Source: Gaiellasilicea sp963705515 (lineage in GTDB: Bacteria > Actinomycetota > Thermoleophilia > Gaiellales > Gaiellaceae). From it: DNA of 64,000 nucleotides. The notes under the pieces are model-generated. The model had not been told where the DNA came from. It saw only the letters and a program-made list of their open reading frames with translations, and did not search any database. Shown here in pieces: positions 42,466-51,174 of this stretch (the stretch's first letter is position 1; each line of letters starts with the position of its first letter). Both the position numbers and the translations under genes were made by a program. The DNA is taken from contig CAVPJV010000008.1 in NCBI GenBank assembly GCA_963705515.1, positions 620,001 to 684,000 on the forward strand. The letters are read 5' to 3'.

Positions 42466-43698
42466 ATGGAGCGCTTCCCGGTCCGTCGCAACACGATCCT
42501 GCTCGCCGCGACTCTGACGTCGCTCTCCGGCATGGTCCAGCTCGCGGTTGCGGTCGGCACGGTCACGCTCGTGCTCGTCACCAACATCGAAGGGATCCTC
42601 GGCCTCGGGCCGGCGATCTTCCTCACCGCCGGCGCCCTGGCGGCGCTCCCGGCCGGACGCCTGATGGACCGCTACGGCCGCGTCCCCGTGCTTGCGGGAG
42701 GCTGCCTCGCCGGGATCACCGGCTGCCTGACGACGGCGCTCGGCTGCCAGGTCGACTCGGCCGTGCTCGTGATCGCCGGCTTCGCCCTCGTCGGGATCGC
42801 GCAGGGGACGATCCTGCTCGCGCGGGCGGCGGCGGCCGACATGTACCCGCCGGAGCGCCGCGCCCGCGGGATCTCGTATGTCCTCTTCGGCGCGCTTTTC
42901 GGCGCCGCGCTCGGGCCGCTCGTCTTCCGGCCGCTCTTCGCCGGCAAGGAGCTCGACCTGGAGTCGCTCGTGCTGCCGTGGGTCGCCGCCGCCGGGATCA
43001 TGGTCGTCGGGCTCGCGCTCGTCCTCTGCATCCGGCCCGACCCGCGGACGATCGCCCAGCAGCTCCATTTCGACGCGGGCGGCTCGGAGTTCGACGTGGC
43101 CGCGCCGCTCCACGAGATCGTCCGCCGTCCGGGCGTGCTGACCGCCCTCGTCGCTGCGATTGCGAGCTTTGCGGGGATGGTCTCGGTGATGAACCTGACC
43201 GGCTTTCTCGTGATCGACCACGGCCATCACCAGTCCGACGTCTTCACGGTGATCAGCCTCCACATCGTCGGCATGTACGCGCTCGTGCTCGTGATCGGCC
43301 AGCTCGTGGACGCGGTCGGCCGCCGGCCCTGCCAGGTCGCCGGACTGCTGCTGATGGCGCTCTCGACGCTCGGGCTCGCGTGGTTCGAGAGCGTCTTCTG
43401 GATGTCGGCCTCGCTCTTCCTGCTCGGCCTGGGGTGGAACATCTCGTACGTCGCGGCGGTCACCGACCTCGCCGACAGAGCGCTGCCGGCCGAACGTGGG
43501 AAGCTGATCGGGCTCACAGACCAGCTTTCGAGCTTCACTGGAGCGGCGCTCGTGCTCCTCGGCGGCGTCGTCTACAGCGAGCTCGGAGTCGAGGCGCTCT
43601 CCTTCATCGCGACGGCCCTGCTGGGCCTGCCCGCGGCCTGGATTCTGCTACGATCCGCCGCCGGCGCACCCGATGTGCGCCCTCTTTCTGTGAAATGA
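42466..43698 (+). CDS. MFS transporter
   Basis: A 410-residue protein with about 12 hydrophobic segments. The loop after TM2 reads GRLMDRYGRVPVL, the MFS motif A variant (G-x-L-x-D-R-x-G-R-x), and it recurs in the second half as GQLVDAVGRRPC. Substrate unknown; drug or metabolite efflux is likely. ATG 42466 follows TAGGGT (42454-42459) by six bases. Its stop overlaps the rplM start (ATGA). Confidence 0.88.
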   Translation: MERFPVRRNTILLAATLTSLSGMVQLAVAVGTVTLVLVTNIEGILGLGPAIFLTAGALAALPAGRLMDRYGRVPVLAGGCLAGITGCLTTALGCQVDSAVLVIAGFALVGIAQGTILLARAAAADMYPPERRARGISYVLFGALFGAALGPLVFRPLFAGKELDLESLVLPWVAAAGIMVVGLALVLCIRPDPRTIAQQLHFDAGGSEFDVAAPLHEIVRRPGVLTALVAAIASFAGMVSVMNLTGFLVIDHGHHQSDVFTVISLHIVGMYALVLVIGQLVDAVGRRPCQVAGLLLMALSTLGLAWFESVFWMSASLFLLGLGWNISYVAAVTDLADRALPAERGKLIGLTDQLSSFTGAALVLLGGVVYSELGVEALSFIATALLGLPAAWILLRSAAGAPDVRPLSVK

Positions 43699-44126
43699 AG
43701 ACTTACAGCGCAAAGCCGGGCGAGATCGCACGCGAGTGGTATGTCGTCGACGCCGACGGCAAGACCCTCGGCCGTCTCGCGACCCAGATCGCCGACACGC
43801 TCCGGGGCAAGAACAAGCCGGCCTACACGCCGCACATCGACACGGGCGACTTCGTGATCGTCGTCAACGCGGAGAAGATCGCGGTGACGGGACAGAAGCT
43901 CGACCAGAAGCTGTACCACCGCCATTCCGGCTATCCGGGCGGGCTCCGGACGCGGACGCTGCGCGAGCAGCTCGAGCGGCGGCCGACCGAAGTGCTGCGC
44001 AAGGCGGTCAAGGGCATGCTCCCGCGCAACCGGCTCGCGCGCCGGCAGATCACGAAGCTGAAGATCTACGCCGGTCCCGTGCATCCGCACGAGGCGCAGG
44101 CGCCGAAGACGTTGGAGGTCTCGTAG
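43695..44126 (+). CDS. rplM: 50S ribosomal protein L13
   Basis: A 143-residue L13. MKTYSAKPGEIAREWYVVDA, TLGRLATQIADTLRGKNKP, YHRHSGYPGG and AVKGMLPRNRLAR are the conserved stretches. It overlaps the upstream MFS gene by four bases and rpsI by one (TAGTG). A TACGAT about 40 bases upstream could be part of an own promoter. Confidence 0.97.
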   Translation: MKTYSAKPGEIAREWYVVDADGKTLGRLATQIADTLRGKNKPAYTPHIDTGDFVIVVNAEKIAVTGQKLDQKLYHRHSGYPGGLRTRTLREQLERRPTEVLRKAVKGMLPRNRLARRQITKLKIYAGPVHPHEAQAPKTLEVS

Positions 44127-44521
44127 TGGCAGAGCAGGCGCAGTACCTCGGCACCGGCAAGCGCAAGACCTCGGTCGCGCGCGTGATCCTCCGCCCGGGC
44201 GACGGCAAGACGTGGTTCAACGGCCGGACGCTCGAGGACTACTTCCCGCGGGCCACGCACCGCACCCTCGCGCTCGCGCCGCTGAAGACGGCCGGCGTCG
44301 AGGGGACGTTCGACATCCGCGTCCGCGTCCACGGCGGAGGCCCGTCCGGCCAGGCCGGAGCCGTGCGCCACGGGATCGCCCGCGCGCTCGTCGAGGCCGA
44401 TCCGGAACTGCGCGTGCCGCTCAAGCGCGAGGGCTTCCTCACCCGCGACGCCCGCGTCGTCGAGCGCAAGAAGGCCGGGCTGCACAAGGCCCGCAAGGCC
44501 CCGCAGTTCTCCAAGCGATAA
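44126..44521 (+). CDS. rpsI: 30S ribosomal protein S9
   Basis: A 131-residue S9. YLGTGKRKTSVARVIL at the N-terminus, GGGPSGQAGAVRHGIARAL in the middle, and the basic tail GLHKARKAPQFSKR that reaches the P-site tRNA. GTG start shares a base with the rplM stop. Confidence 0.97.
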   Translation: MAEQAQYLGTGKRKTSVARVILRPGDGKTWFNGRTLEDYFPRATHRTLALAPLKTAGVEGTFDIRVRVHGGGPSGQAGAVRHGIARALVEADPELRVPLKREGFLTRDARVVERKKAGLHKARKAPQFSKR

Positions 44522-44631
44522 CCCGCGCCTTGCGCGCACCTCGCGTTCCTGGCGCGCCGCTCGCGGCGCGATGCCGGAGGGGACAGTGCGTGAGCACGGC
44601 CCCGGAGAGCAGCGTGGCGCGAGCGGCGCGA

Positions 44632-44671
44632 GCCGTGGCGGAGCCGGGCTCCGCCCGGCGGGAGCCACGGC
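44632..44671 (+). other. Long hairpin between rpsI and glmM
   Basis: GCCGTGGC (44632-44639) pairs with GCCACGGC (44664-44671), and inside it GCCGGGC (44643-44649) pairs with GCCCGGC (44653-44659) around TCC. The stem ends 10 bases before the glmM GTG. Without a T-run, it may be a processing or attenuation element separating ribosomal-protein and glmM expression. The rest of the 44522-44681 gap shows no gene. Confidence 0.5.
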
Positions 44672-44681
44672 GGCCAGGGGC

Positions 44682-45941
44682 GTGAGGCGGTACTTCGGGA
44701 CGGACGGCGTCCGTGGCGTCGTCGGCCAGGATCTGACCGCGGAGCTCGTCGAGCAGCTGGGGAAGGCAGCGACCCTCTGGTCGGGGCGCGGCCGCGTCTT
44801 CGTCGGCCGCGACACGCGCGGCTCGGGGCCTGACCTCGAGGAGGCGTTCGCGCGCGGCGTCGTTGCGGCGGGCGGCAATGCGGTGCTCGCGGGCGTTCTG
44901 CCGACGCCTGCTGTCGCGCTGCTCGCGCTCGATCTCGGCGTCGTCATCTCCGCCTCGCACAACCCGCCCGAGTACAACGGGGTCAAGTTCTTCGACCAGC
45001 ACGGCAGCAAGCTGAGCGACGCCTCCGAGGAGGAGATCGAGGGGCTGCTCGACGCGCCCGAACGTGGTGGCGGCTCGGTCGACCGGGTCGACGTCTACAC
45101 CGAGAGCTACCTCGACCATGTGCTCGAGCGCTTCGGCAAGGACCTCACCGGCCTTCGGATCGGCGTCGACTGCGCCAACGGCGCCTATGCCGGGATCGCG
45201 CCGGAGGCGTTCGAGCGGCTCGGCGCCGAGGTGACCGCGATCGGCGACGCGCCGAACGGCGAGAACATCAACACGGATTGCGGCGCCACCGACCTCGCGC
45301 TGCTGCAGGAGACCGTCCGCGAGGGCGGACTCGATCTCGGTGTCGCGTTCGACGGCGACGGCGACCGGATGCTGGCGGTCGACGGCGACGGCAACGCGGT
45401 CGACGGCGACCAGATCCTCGCGGTCCTCGCGCTCCATCTGAACGTCGACCTCGTCGCCGTGACGGTCATGACGAACCTCGGCTTCCACCGGCTGATGGAC
45501 GAGCGCGGTGTGCGCGTCGTGACGACGCCTGTCGGCGACCGCTACGTGCTCGAGGCGCTCCGGCGCGAGCACGGGATCCTCGGCGGCGAGCAGTCGGGCC
45601 ACGTGATCTGCCTGCGAGACCACGTCACCGGCGACGGCCTGGCCGCCGCACTCCTTCTCTGCGACGCCGTGCGCGGCCGGACTCTGGCCGAGGCCGTGGC
45701 TGTGATGCCGCGCTACGCGCAGGCGAAGGAGAACGTCCGTGTCTCACGGCGGGAAGTGCCGCAGGAGGCGCTCGCGGAGGCCCAGCGACTCAATGAGGAG
45801 CTGAACGGGTCGGGCCGCGTCCTCGTCCGTGCGTCGGGCACGGAGCCGCTCATCCGCGTCCTCGGCGAGGCCGAAACGGAGGAGAAAGCCCTGCAATACT
45901 GTGCTAGGATCGCAGCCCTCGTGAAGAGGGAGCTCGGCTAG
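44682..45941 (+). CDS. glmM: Phosphoglucosamine mutase
   Basis: A 419-residue enzyme converting glucosamine-6-phosphate to glucosamine-1-phosphate for UDP-GlcNAc. YFGTDGVRGVVG at the N-terminus, the phosphoserine loop ISASHNPPEYNGVKFF, the metal loop FDGDGDRMLAVD and the phosphate-binding RASGTEPLIRVL are all present. GTG 44682 is chosen because it gives the canonical N-terminus MRRYFGTDG. glmS, the preceding step, follows. Confidence 0.95.
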   Translation: MRRYFGTDGVRGVVGQDLTAELVEQLGKAATLWSGRGRVFVGRDTRGSGPDLEEAFARGVVAAGGNAVLAGVLPTPAVALLALDLGVVISASHNPPEYNGVKFFDQHGSKLSDASEEEIEGLLDAPERGGGSVDRVDVYTESYLDHVLERFGKDLTGLRIGVDCANGAYAGIAPEAFERLGAEVTAIGDAPNGENINTDCGATDLALLQETVREGGLDLGVAFDGDGDRMLAVDGDGNAVDGDQILAVLALHLNVDLVAVTVMTNLGFHRLMDERGVRVVTTPVGDRYVLEALRREHGILGGEQSGHVICLRDHVTGDGLAAALLLCDAVRGRTLAEAVAVMPRYAQAKENVRVSRREVPQEALAEAQRLNEELNGSGRVLVRASGTEPLIRVLGEAETEEKALQYCARIAALVKRELG

Positions 45942-45974
45942 CCCGCGACGAAGCGGGAGGTGCGCCGGGCTTTT
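45940..45974 (+). terminator. Probable terminator after glmM
   Basis: AGCCCG (45940-45945) can pair with CGGGCT (45966-45971), with CCCGC/GCGGG pairing inside as an alternative, and TTTT follows. It lies at the glmM stop. Moderate stem quality; glmS has its own ribosome site downstream. Confidence 0.5.
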
Positions 45975-46026
45975 CCGCGTTCTCGGACGCGTTTTCCGGT
46001 TTCACAGTTCGGAGAAGGGGCTATGC

Positions 46027-47853
46027 ATGTGCGGAATCATCGGATACGTCGGGCCGAGGGAGTGCAAGCAGCTCCTGATCCAGGGTCTCGAGCGGCTCGA
46101 GTACCGCGGTTATGACTCCGCCGGGATCGCGCTCCGCGAGGCCGACGGGCTCGAGTACGTCCGCGCCGTCGGCAATCTCCAGAACCTGAAGGAGGCTGCA
46201 GGCCCCAACGGCTCCAAGTCCACCCACGGCCTCGGCCACACACGCTGGGCGACGCACGGCGGCGTCACCGAGGCGAACGCGCACCCGCTGACCGGCTGCG
46301 ACGGCTCGAAGATGTCGATCGTCCTGAACGGGATCGTCGAGAACTACCGCGAGCTGCGCGAGGGCCTGCTCGCCGACGGGCACGCCTTCACCTCCGAGAC
46401 CGACGCGGAGACCGTGTCGCACCTGATCGAGCGCCATTACGAGGGCGATCTGACGGAGGCGGTCCGGCGCACGTTTGCCGAGCTCGAAGGCCACTTCACC
46501 TTCGTCGTCATCCACCACGACCACCCCGACCTGCTCGTCGCCGCGCGCCACCAGACGCCGCTCGTGGTCGGGATCGGCAACGGCGAGATGTTCCTCGCGT
46601 CGAATGCGGCAGCGTTCCTGAAGGAGACGCGCCAGGTCCAGTTCCCCGACGACGGCGACATCGTCACGATCACGCCCGCAGGCTCGGTCTTCACCCGTGT
46701 CGACGGCTCCCAGGTCGAACACGATCCGGTCGAGCTCGACTGGGACGACGAGGGTGCCGAGAAGGGCGGCTACGAGACGTTCATGCTCAAGGAGATCTAC
46801 GAGCAGTCCGAGGCCGTCGCCGAGACCATCGGCGATCGCGTCCGCCACGGCACGCTCGTGCTCGAGGGGCTCGGGATGAGCGAGCAGGAGCTGCGTGACC
46901 TGCGCAGGATCGTGATCCTGGCCTGTGGCACGGCCTACCACGCCGGCGTCGTCGGGCGGTACGTGATCGAGGAGTGGGCCCGGGTCCCCGTCGAGCCCGA
47001 CATCGCGTCCGAGTGGATCTACCGCAACCCGGTGATCGACGAGAACACGCTCGTGATCGGGATCTCGCAGTCGGGCGAGACGCGCGACACGATCGAGGCG
47101 ATGAAGCTCGCCCGCGAGAAGGGCGCCCGCACCGTCGCGATCACGAACATGATGGGCTCGCAGATCACGCGCGAGGTCGACTCCGTCCTCTACACGCGCT
47201 GCGGGCTCGAGGTCGGCGTCGCCGCCTCGAAGACGTTCACGGCCCAGGTATCGCTCCTCTACCTCGTCGCGCTGAAGCTGGCGATGGTGCGGGAGACGAT
47301 GCCGGCCGGAGAGATCTCGTTCATCCTCGACAAGGTCTACGACCTGCCGAAGAAGATCGACGTCTTCCTCGACGGCGACCATCCGATCGAGGAGATCGCG
47401 CAGCGATACGCGGACAAGCCGTTCTTCCTCTACCTCGGCCGCCACATCGGTCTGCCCGTTGCGCTCGAAGGGGCGCTGAAGTTGAAGGAGATCAGCTACA
47501 TCCCCACCGAGGCGTACTCCGCCGGCGAGATGAAGCATGGGCCGATCGCGCTGCTCGACGACGACACGCCCGTCGTCGTCGTCGCCACCGACATCCACGT
47601 CTACGACAAGCTCGTCTCGAACATCCAGGAGGTTCGAGCGCGCGGCGCCCACGTGATCGCGATCGCGACCGACGGCAACGAGGACATCCAGCACCATGCC
47701 GACGACGTCATCTACGTGCCGAAGACGCCGAACTTCCTCCAGGCGGTGCTGGCGATCATTCCGCTGCAGCTGCTCGCCTACCGGATCGCGCGCCTGCGCG
47801 GCCTCAACGTCGACCAGCCGCGCAACCTCGCCAAGACCGTCACGGTCGAATAG
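46027..47853 (+). CDS. glmS: Glutamine-fructose-6-phosphate aminotransferase
   Basis: A 608-residue isomerising amidotransferase making glucosamine-6-phosphate. MCGIIGYVGPRECK exposes the catalytic Cys after Met removal, and HTRWATHG lies in the glutaminase domain. Two SIS domains follow (CGTAYHAGVV, ISQSGETRDTIEA), and the C-terminus ends NLAKTVTVE. ATG 46027 follows GGAGAAGGGG. No glmS ribozyme is evident in the 85-base leader. Confidence 0.97.
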   Translation: MCGIIGYVGPRECKQLLIQGLERLEYRGYDSAGIALREADGLEYVRAVGNLQNLKEAAGPNGSKSTHGLGHTRWATHGGVTEANAHPLTGCDGSKMSIVLNGIVENYRELREGLLADGHAFTSETDAETVSHLIERHYEGDLTEAVRRTFAELEGHFTFVVIHHDHPDLLVAARHQTPLVVGIGNGEMFLASNAAAFLKETRQVQFPDDGDIVTITPAGSVFTRVDGSQVEHDPVELDWDDEGAEKGGYETFMLKEIYEQSEAVAETIGDRVRHGTLVLEGLGMSEQELRDLRRIVILACGTAYHAGVVGRYVIEEWARVPVEPDIASEWIYRNPVIDENTLVIGISQSGETRDTIEAMKLAREKGARTVAITNMMGSQITREVDSVLYTRCGLEVGVAASKTFTAQVSLLYLVALKLAMVRETMPAGEISFILDKVYDLPKKIDVFLDGDHPIEEIAQRYADKPFFLYLGRHIGLPVALEGALKLKEISYIPTEAYSAGEMKHGPIALLDDDTPVVVVATDIHVYDKLVSNIQEVRARGAHVIAIATDGNEDIQHHADDVIYVPKTPNFLQAVLAIIPLQLLAYRIARLRGLNVDQPRNLAKTVTVE

Positions 47854-47869
47854 GCGCCGGCTGGTTCTT

Positions 47870-48496
47870 GTGCTCGCCGCGCTCGCGCTGGGCGGCTGCG
47901 GAGGCGGAGACGATCGTCCCGCCGACGGCGAGCTCGCCCGCGCAGCGGGCCTTGGCGACCTGGAGGCGGTGAACGACCTGCTCCGGCGCGGCGCCTCGCC
48001 CGACGACCGTGGCGAGGGCAACCGGACGGCGGTCACCGCAGCGGCCTATGCAGGGGCGCCCGCAGTCGTCCGCGCGCTCGTCGACGCGGGAGCGGACGTC
48101 GACGTCCAGGACGAGACCCGCTCGAACGCGTTCCTCGCCGTCGGGGAGACCGGCGACGTCGACGTGCTGCGCGAGGTGCTTCGCGGCGACCCCGATCTCA
48201 CGCGTACCAACCGCTTCGGCGGCACCGCGCTGATCCCCGCGGCCGACCGCGGCCACGTCGCGCTGGTGCGGGCCCTCCTGCAGACCGATGTCGACATCGA
48301 CCACGTCAACGATCTCGGCTGGACGGCGCTGCTCGAGGCCGTGATCCTCGGCGACGGCGGCGCTGCCCATCAGGAAATCGTCCGGCTCCTCGTCGCCGCG
48401 GGCGCGAGCACCGACCTTGCCGACCGAGACGGGGTGACACCGCTCGAGCACGCCCGGAGCCGCGGCTACGACCAGATCGCCGAGCTGCTCGACTAG
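47870..48496 (+). CDS. Ankyrin-repeat lipoprotein
   Basis: About 208 residues. LAALALGGC is a plausible lipobox with the Cys to be lipidated, then about five ankyrin repeats (ARAAGLGDLEAVNDLLRRGA, TALIPAADRGHVALVRALL, GVTPLEHARSRGYDQIAELL). Ankyrin repeats mediate protein contacts; here probably on the outer face of the membrane. GTG 47870 is used; a CTG at 47861 would give a more basic signal-peptide head. It shares its CTAG stop with the converging small gene. Confidence 0.8.
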   Translation: MLAALALGGCGGGDDRPADGELARAAGLGDLEAVNDLLRRGASPDDRGEGNRTAVTAAAYAGAPAVVRALVDAGADVDVQDETRSNAFLAVGETGDVDVLREVLRGDPDLTRTNRFGGTALIPAADRGHVALVRALLQTDVDIDHVNDLGWTALLEAVILGDGGAAHQEIVRLLVAAGASTDLADRDGVTPLEHARSRGYDQIAELLD

Positions 48497-48699
48497 TAGA
48501 AGTCGGGATCCTCGGGCGGGTCGTTCCGGTCGATCATCCCGTACTCCATCGCCTTCCAGATCGCGAAGGTGAGCATCGGCGGGACGAGCAGCACGAACGG
48601 GTTCAGCAGAGCGAGTGCGAGCCAGATGAACGGGACGGCCGAGTAGACGCTCCAGCGGCGCAGACGGTCCCCGCGGATCCGCTCGATGTGCTCGACCAT
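48493..48699 (-). CDS. Small two-segment membrane protein
   Basis: A 68-residue protein, MVEHIERIRGDRLRRW then a long hydrophobic stretch (AVPFIWLALALLNPFVLLVPPMLTFAIW) likely forming a hairpin of two membrane segments, and an acidic tail PPEDPDFY. The ATG at 48699 lies eight bases after the stop of the upstream minus-strand gene, so the two are probably co-transcribed. Function unknown. Confidence 0.6.
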   Translation of the reverse strand: MVEHIERIRGDRLRRWSVYSAVPFIWLALALLNPFVLLVPPMLTFAIWKAMEYGMIDRNDPPEDPDFY

Positions 48700-48706
48700 G
48701 CGCGCC

Positions 48707-49063
48707 TCAGGCAACGCTCTTCCTCCGCCGCATGCGGGCAAGCTCGTCGTCGTGGTCGGCTGGGCCGCCGAGGACCTCGTCGTACAGGGCCTGGGCGGCT
48801 GCGAGGAGGCTTCCGGCCCGGCCCGCGAGCGAGGCTTCGCGTGCGGCCAGCGCGCGCTCGCGATCGACCAGCTCGGCCTCGAGCGCCTCGAGCACGTCCA
48901 GGGACGCGCCCGAGGTCAGCTCGGGCTCTGGCGGCGGGACAACTACTCGCTCCAGCGCGATCTCGACCCGCTCGAAGGCGACTTCGAGCGTGGTCGGCTC
49001 GGCAAGTTCGAGGCCGAGGTGGGCGCGGAGGCCGGTTCCGAAATCTGCGGTCAATTCGTGCAT
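48707..49063 (-). CDS. Hypothetical protein with coiled-coil C-terminus
   Basis: A 118-residue soluble protein: an N-terminal beta-like part (LRAHLGLELAEPTTLEVAFE) followed by a helical, Glu/Ala/Arg-rich stretch (EALEAELVDRERALAAREASL). No known domain is recognised. ATG at 49063 is preceded on the minus strand by TTTAGTCC, a possible -10. It diverges from fdhD across 77 bases containing a tandem duplication. Confidence 0.55.
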   Translation of the reverse strand: MHELTADFGTGLRAHLGLELAEPTTLEVAFERVEIALERVVVPPPEPELTSGASLDVLEALEAELVDRERALAAREASLAGRAGSLLAAAQALYDEVLGGPADHDDELARMRRRKSVA

Positions 49064-49082
49064 CGGTAGGACTAAAGACGCC

Positions 49083-49125
49083 GGTCCGGCCTAACTCTTG
49101 CGCGGGGTCCGGCCTAACTCTTGCG
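49083..49125. repeat. Two exact 20-base direct repeats upstream of fdhD
   Basis: The same 20 bases (beginning GGTCCGGCC and ending CTCTTGCG) occur at 49083-49102 and 49106-49125, a 23-base period with three bases between. The fdhD -10 candidate TACGCT (49129-49134, six bases before GTG 49141) begins four bases after the second copy. Tandem sites near -20 to -60 suggest an activator-binding region, or a recent small duplication. Confidence 0.6.
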
Positions 49126-49140
49126 GGGTACGCTGCAAGC

Positions 49141-49917
49141 GTGACGGCGCTCCCGAATTCGACGGCGCGCGTCCGGGTCACCCGCGTGCCGGGCGCGGTG
49201 GTCGACGACGTCGTCGCGGTCGAGGAGCCGCTCGAGATCCGGATCGCCGGCGCCGCCGTCGCGGTGACGATGCGCACCCCCGGCCACGACGAGGAGCTCG
49301 CGCTCGGCTTCTGCCTCTCCGAAGGGCTGCGGCCGCTCGGCGCCCACGTTCCAGAGGATCTGGCCGCGAACACGGTCGAGGTCGACGCGCCCGGCGCCGA
49401 CGTCGGCCGCCTGCAGCGCAGCTTCTACACCTCCTCCTCCTGCGGGGTCTGCGGCAAGGGCGCGCTCGAGGCCGTCGCCGTCGAGGCGCCGCGCGTCGAG
49501 AGCGACCTGCAGGTCGACGCCGCGCTCGTCGCGCAGCTCCCGGATCGGCTGCGGGCGGGGCAGGCCGGGTTCGAGGCAACCGGCGGGCTGCACGCGACCG
49601 GGCTCTTCTCCTCCGGTGGCGACCTGCTCTGCGTGCGCGAGGACGTCGGCCGCCACAACGCACTCGACAAGGTCGTCGGCCGCGCGTTCCTCGACGGCCT
49701 CCTGCCGCTCTCCCGCTCGATCCTCTGCCTCAGCGGCCGGATCTCGTTCGAGCTCGTCCAGAAGGCGGCGGTCGCGGGCTGCCCGCTGGTCGTCGCCGTC
49801 GGCGCGCCTTCGTCGCTTGCGGTCGAGCTGGCCGCGGACCGCGGGATCACGCTCTGCGGCTTCGTTCGCAACGGCTCGCTGAACATCTACACCGAGCCGT
49901 GGCGGATGGATGGCTGA
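49141..49917 (+). CDS. fdhD: FdhD, sulfurtransferase for formate dehydrogenase
   Basis: A 258-residue maturation factor that passes sulfur from a cysteine desulfurase to the molybdenum cofactor of formate dehydrogenase. The key motif CGVCGKGALEAV (CxxC loop) follows TSSS, and GRHNALDKVVGRAF is the second family signature. GTG 49141 with TACGCT six bases upstream. It lies 4.6 kb from the divergently oriented fdhA start, supporting a dedicated FDH locus. Confidence 0.93.
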   Translation: MTALPNSTARVRVTRVPGAVVDDVVAVEEPLEIRIAGAAVAVTMRTPGHDEELALGFCLSEGLRPLGAHVPEDLAANTVEVDAPGADVGRLQRSFYTSSSCGVCGKGALEAVAVEAPRVESDLQVDAALVAQLPDRLRAGQAGFEATGGLHATGLFSSGGDLLCVREDVGRHNALDKVVGRAFLDGLLPLSRSILCLSGRISFELVQKAAVAGCPLVVAVGAPSSLAVELAADRGITLCGFVRNGSLNIYTEPWRMDG

Positions 49918-50641
49918 GGACCACTTCGGTGAAAGCGTCGCGGCGCGGTTCGACGAGAGGTACGCGCATCAGGCGGACACGGCCGTCGTCGGCCCGATCG
50001 TCGACCTCCTCGTCGAGCTGGCCGCCGGCGGAGCGGCGCTCGAGCTCGGAATCGGCACGGGGCGAATCGCGCTCCCGCTCGCGGCGCGCGGCGTGCCGGT
50101 GTACGGGATCGAGCTGTCCGAGGCGATGCTCGCCCGGCTGCGCGCGAAGCCGGGCGCGGAGCGGATCAGCGTGACCGTCGGCGACTTCGCGACGGCGACC
50201 GTGGGGGCGACGTTCACGGTCGCCTACGTCGTCGCGAACACGATCATGAACCTGACGACCCAGGACGAGCAGGTCGCGTGCTTCGAGAACGTCTCCACGC
50301 ACCTCGAGCCCGGTGGCTGCTTCGTGATCGAGGTGCTCGTGCCGCACCTGAGACGGCTTCCGCCCGGCGAGCGGTTCCAGCCGTTCGCCGTCAGCCCGAC
50401 ACACCTCGGATTCGACGAGTACGACGTGGCGCGGCAGGGATTGATCTCGCACCACTACTGGATCGAGGAAGGCGGGATCGAGGTCCTCTCGCCGCCGTTT
50501 CGCTACGTCTGGCCGTCCGAGCTCGATCTGATGGCGCGGCTCGCAGGGATGTCGCTCCGCGGGCGCTGGGCCGGCTGGGCGCAGGAGCCCTTCACGAGCG
50601 AGAGCGAGAAGCACGTCTCGGTCTGGGAGAAGCCGGCGTGA
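49910..50641 (+). CDS. Class I SAM-dependent methyltransferase
   Basis: A 243-residue Rossmann methyltransferase: ALELGIGTGRIALPLAARG is motif I, YGIELSEAMLARL the acidic strand-2 loop, and GGCFVIEVLVP a later motif. The substrate is unknown. It overlaps fdhD by eight bases and mobA by four (GTGA), so it is locked between two molybdenum-cofactor genes. A role in cofactor or FDH maturation is possible but unproven. Confidence 0.8.
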   Translation: MAEDHFGESVAARFDERYAHQADTAVVGPIVDLLVELAAGGAALELGIGTGRIALPLAARGVPVYGIELSEAMLARLRAKPGAERISVTVGDFATATVGATFTVAYVVANTIMNLTTQDEQVACFENVSTHLEPGGCFVIEVLVPHLRRLPPGERFQPFAVSPTHLGFDEYDVARQGLISHHYWIEEGGIEVLSPPFRYVWPSELDLMARLAGMSLRGRWAGWAQEPFTSESEKHVSVWEKPA

Positions 50642-51174
50642 CCTCGGCGACGGGCGTGCTGCTCGTCGGCGGCGCCTCGTCCCGCTTCGGCTCTCCGAAG
50701 GCGCTGGCCCGGTTGCGGGACGAGTCGCTCGCCGAGCGCGCGTGGCGGACGCTCGGGGAGGCGTTTCCCGCTCGGCTCGCGGTCGGGAAGGGCGATCTCG
50801 AGCTCCCCTTCCCCGTCGTCGTCGAGCCCGCGGAGCCGCAGGCGCCGCTCGTCGGCGTCATCGCCGGGCTCCGCGCCGCCGCCACCCAGACCGCGGTCTT
50901 CCTCCCCGTCGACTGCCCCCTCGTCACGCCCGGGCTGCTGCACAGTCTGGGCGAGCGAGGCGCCGTCACCCAGACCGGGCCGCTGCCGGGCGCCTACTCG
51001 AAGTCCGACTTGCCGGAGCTCGAACGGCGGCTCCGCTCGGGCGAGTGGTCGCTGCGCGGAGTCAACCCACGCGTGCTCGCGGCCGATCCGCGGCTGCTCG
51101 CGAACGTGAACACACCGGCCGAGCTGTCAGCGCTCGAACAGGACCTCGCCGCTCTCGATCAGGACGAGGCCTGA
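50638..51174 (+). CDS. mobA: Molybdenum cofactor guanylyltransferase
   Basis: A 178-residue nucleotidyltransferase adding GMP to molybdopterin, giving the bis-MGD cofactor of formate dehydrogenase. GVLLVGGASSRFGSPKAL is the GTP-binding signature and FLPVDCPLVTPGLL holds the metal-binding Asp. LANVNTPAELSAL near the C-terminus is typical. Slightly short for MobA. Its 3' end overlaps the converging birA end by about 48 bases. Confidence 0.85.
   Translation: MTSATGVLLVGGASSRFGSPKALARLRDESLAERAWRTLGEAFPARLAVGKGDLELPFPVVVEPAEPQAPLVGVIAGLRAAATQTAVFLPVDCPLVTPGLLHSLGERGAVTQTGPLPGAYSKSDLPELERRLRSGEWSLRGVNPRVLAADPRLLANVNTPAELSALEQDLAALDQDEA

Noticed and set aside
45942..46026. glmS ribozyme/riboswitch in the glmS leader
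   Set aside because: The leader is only about 85 bases, holds a terminator-like stem and an ordinary ribosome site, and shows none of the ribozyme core. Such ribozymes are also mainly Firmicute.
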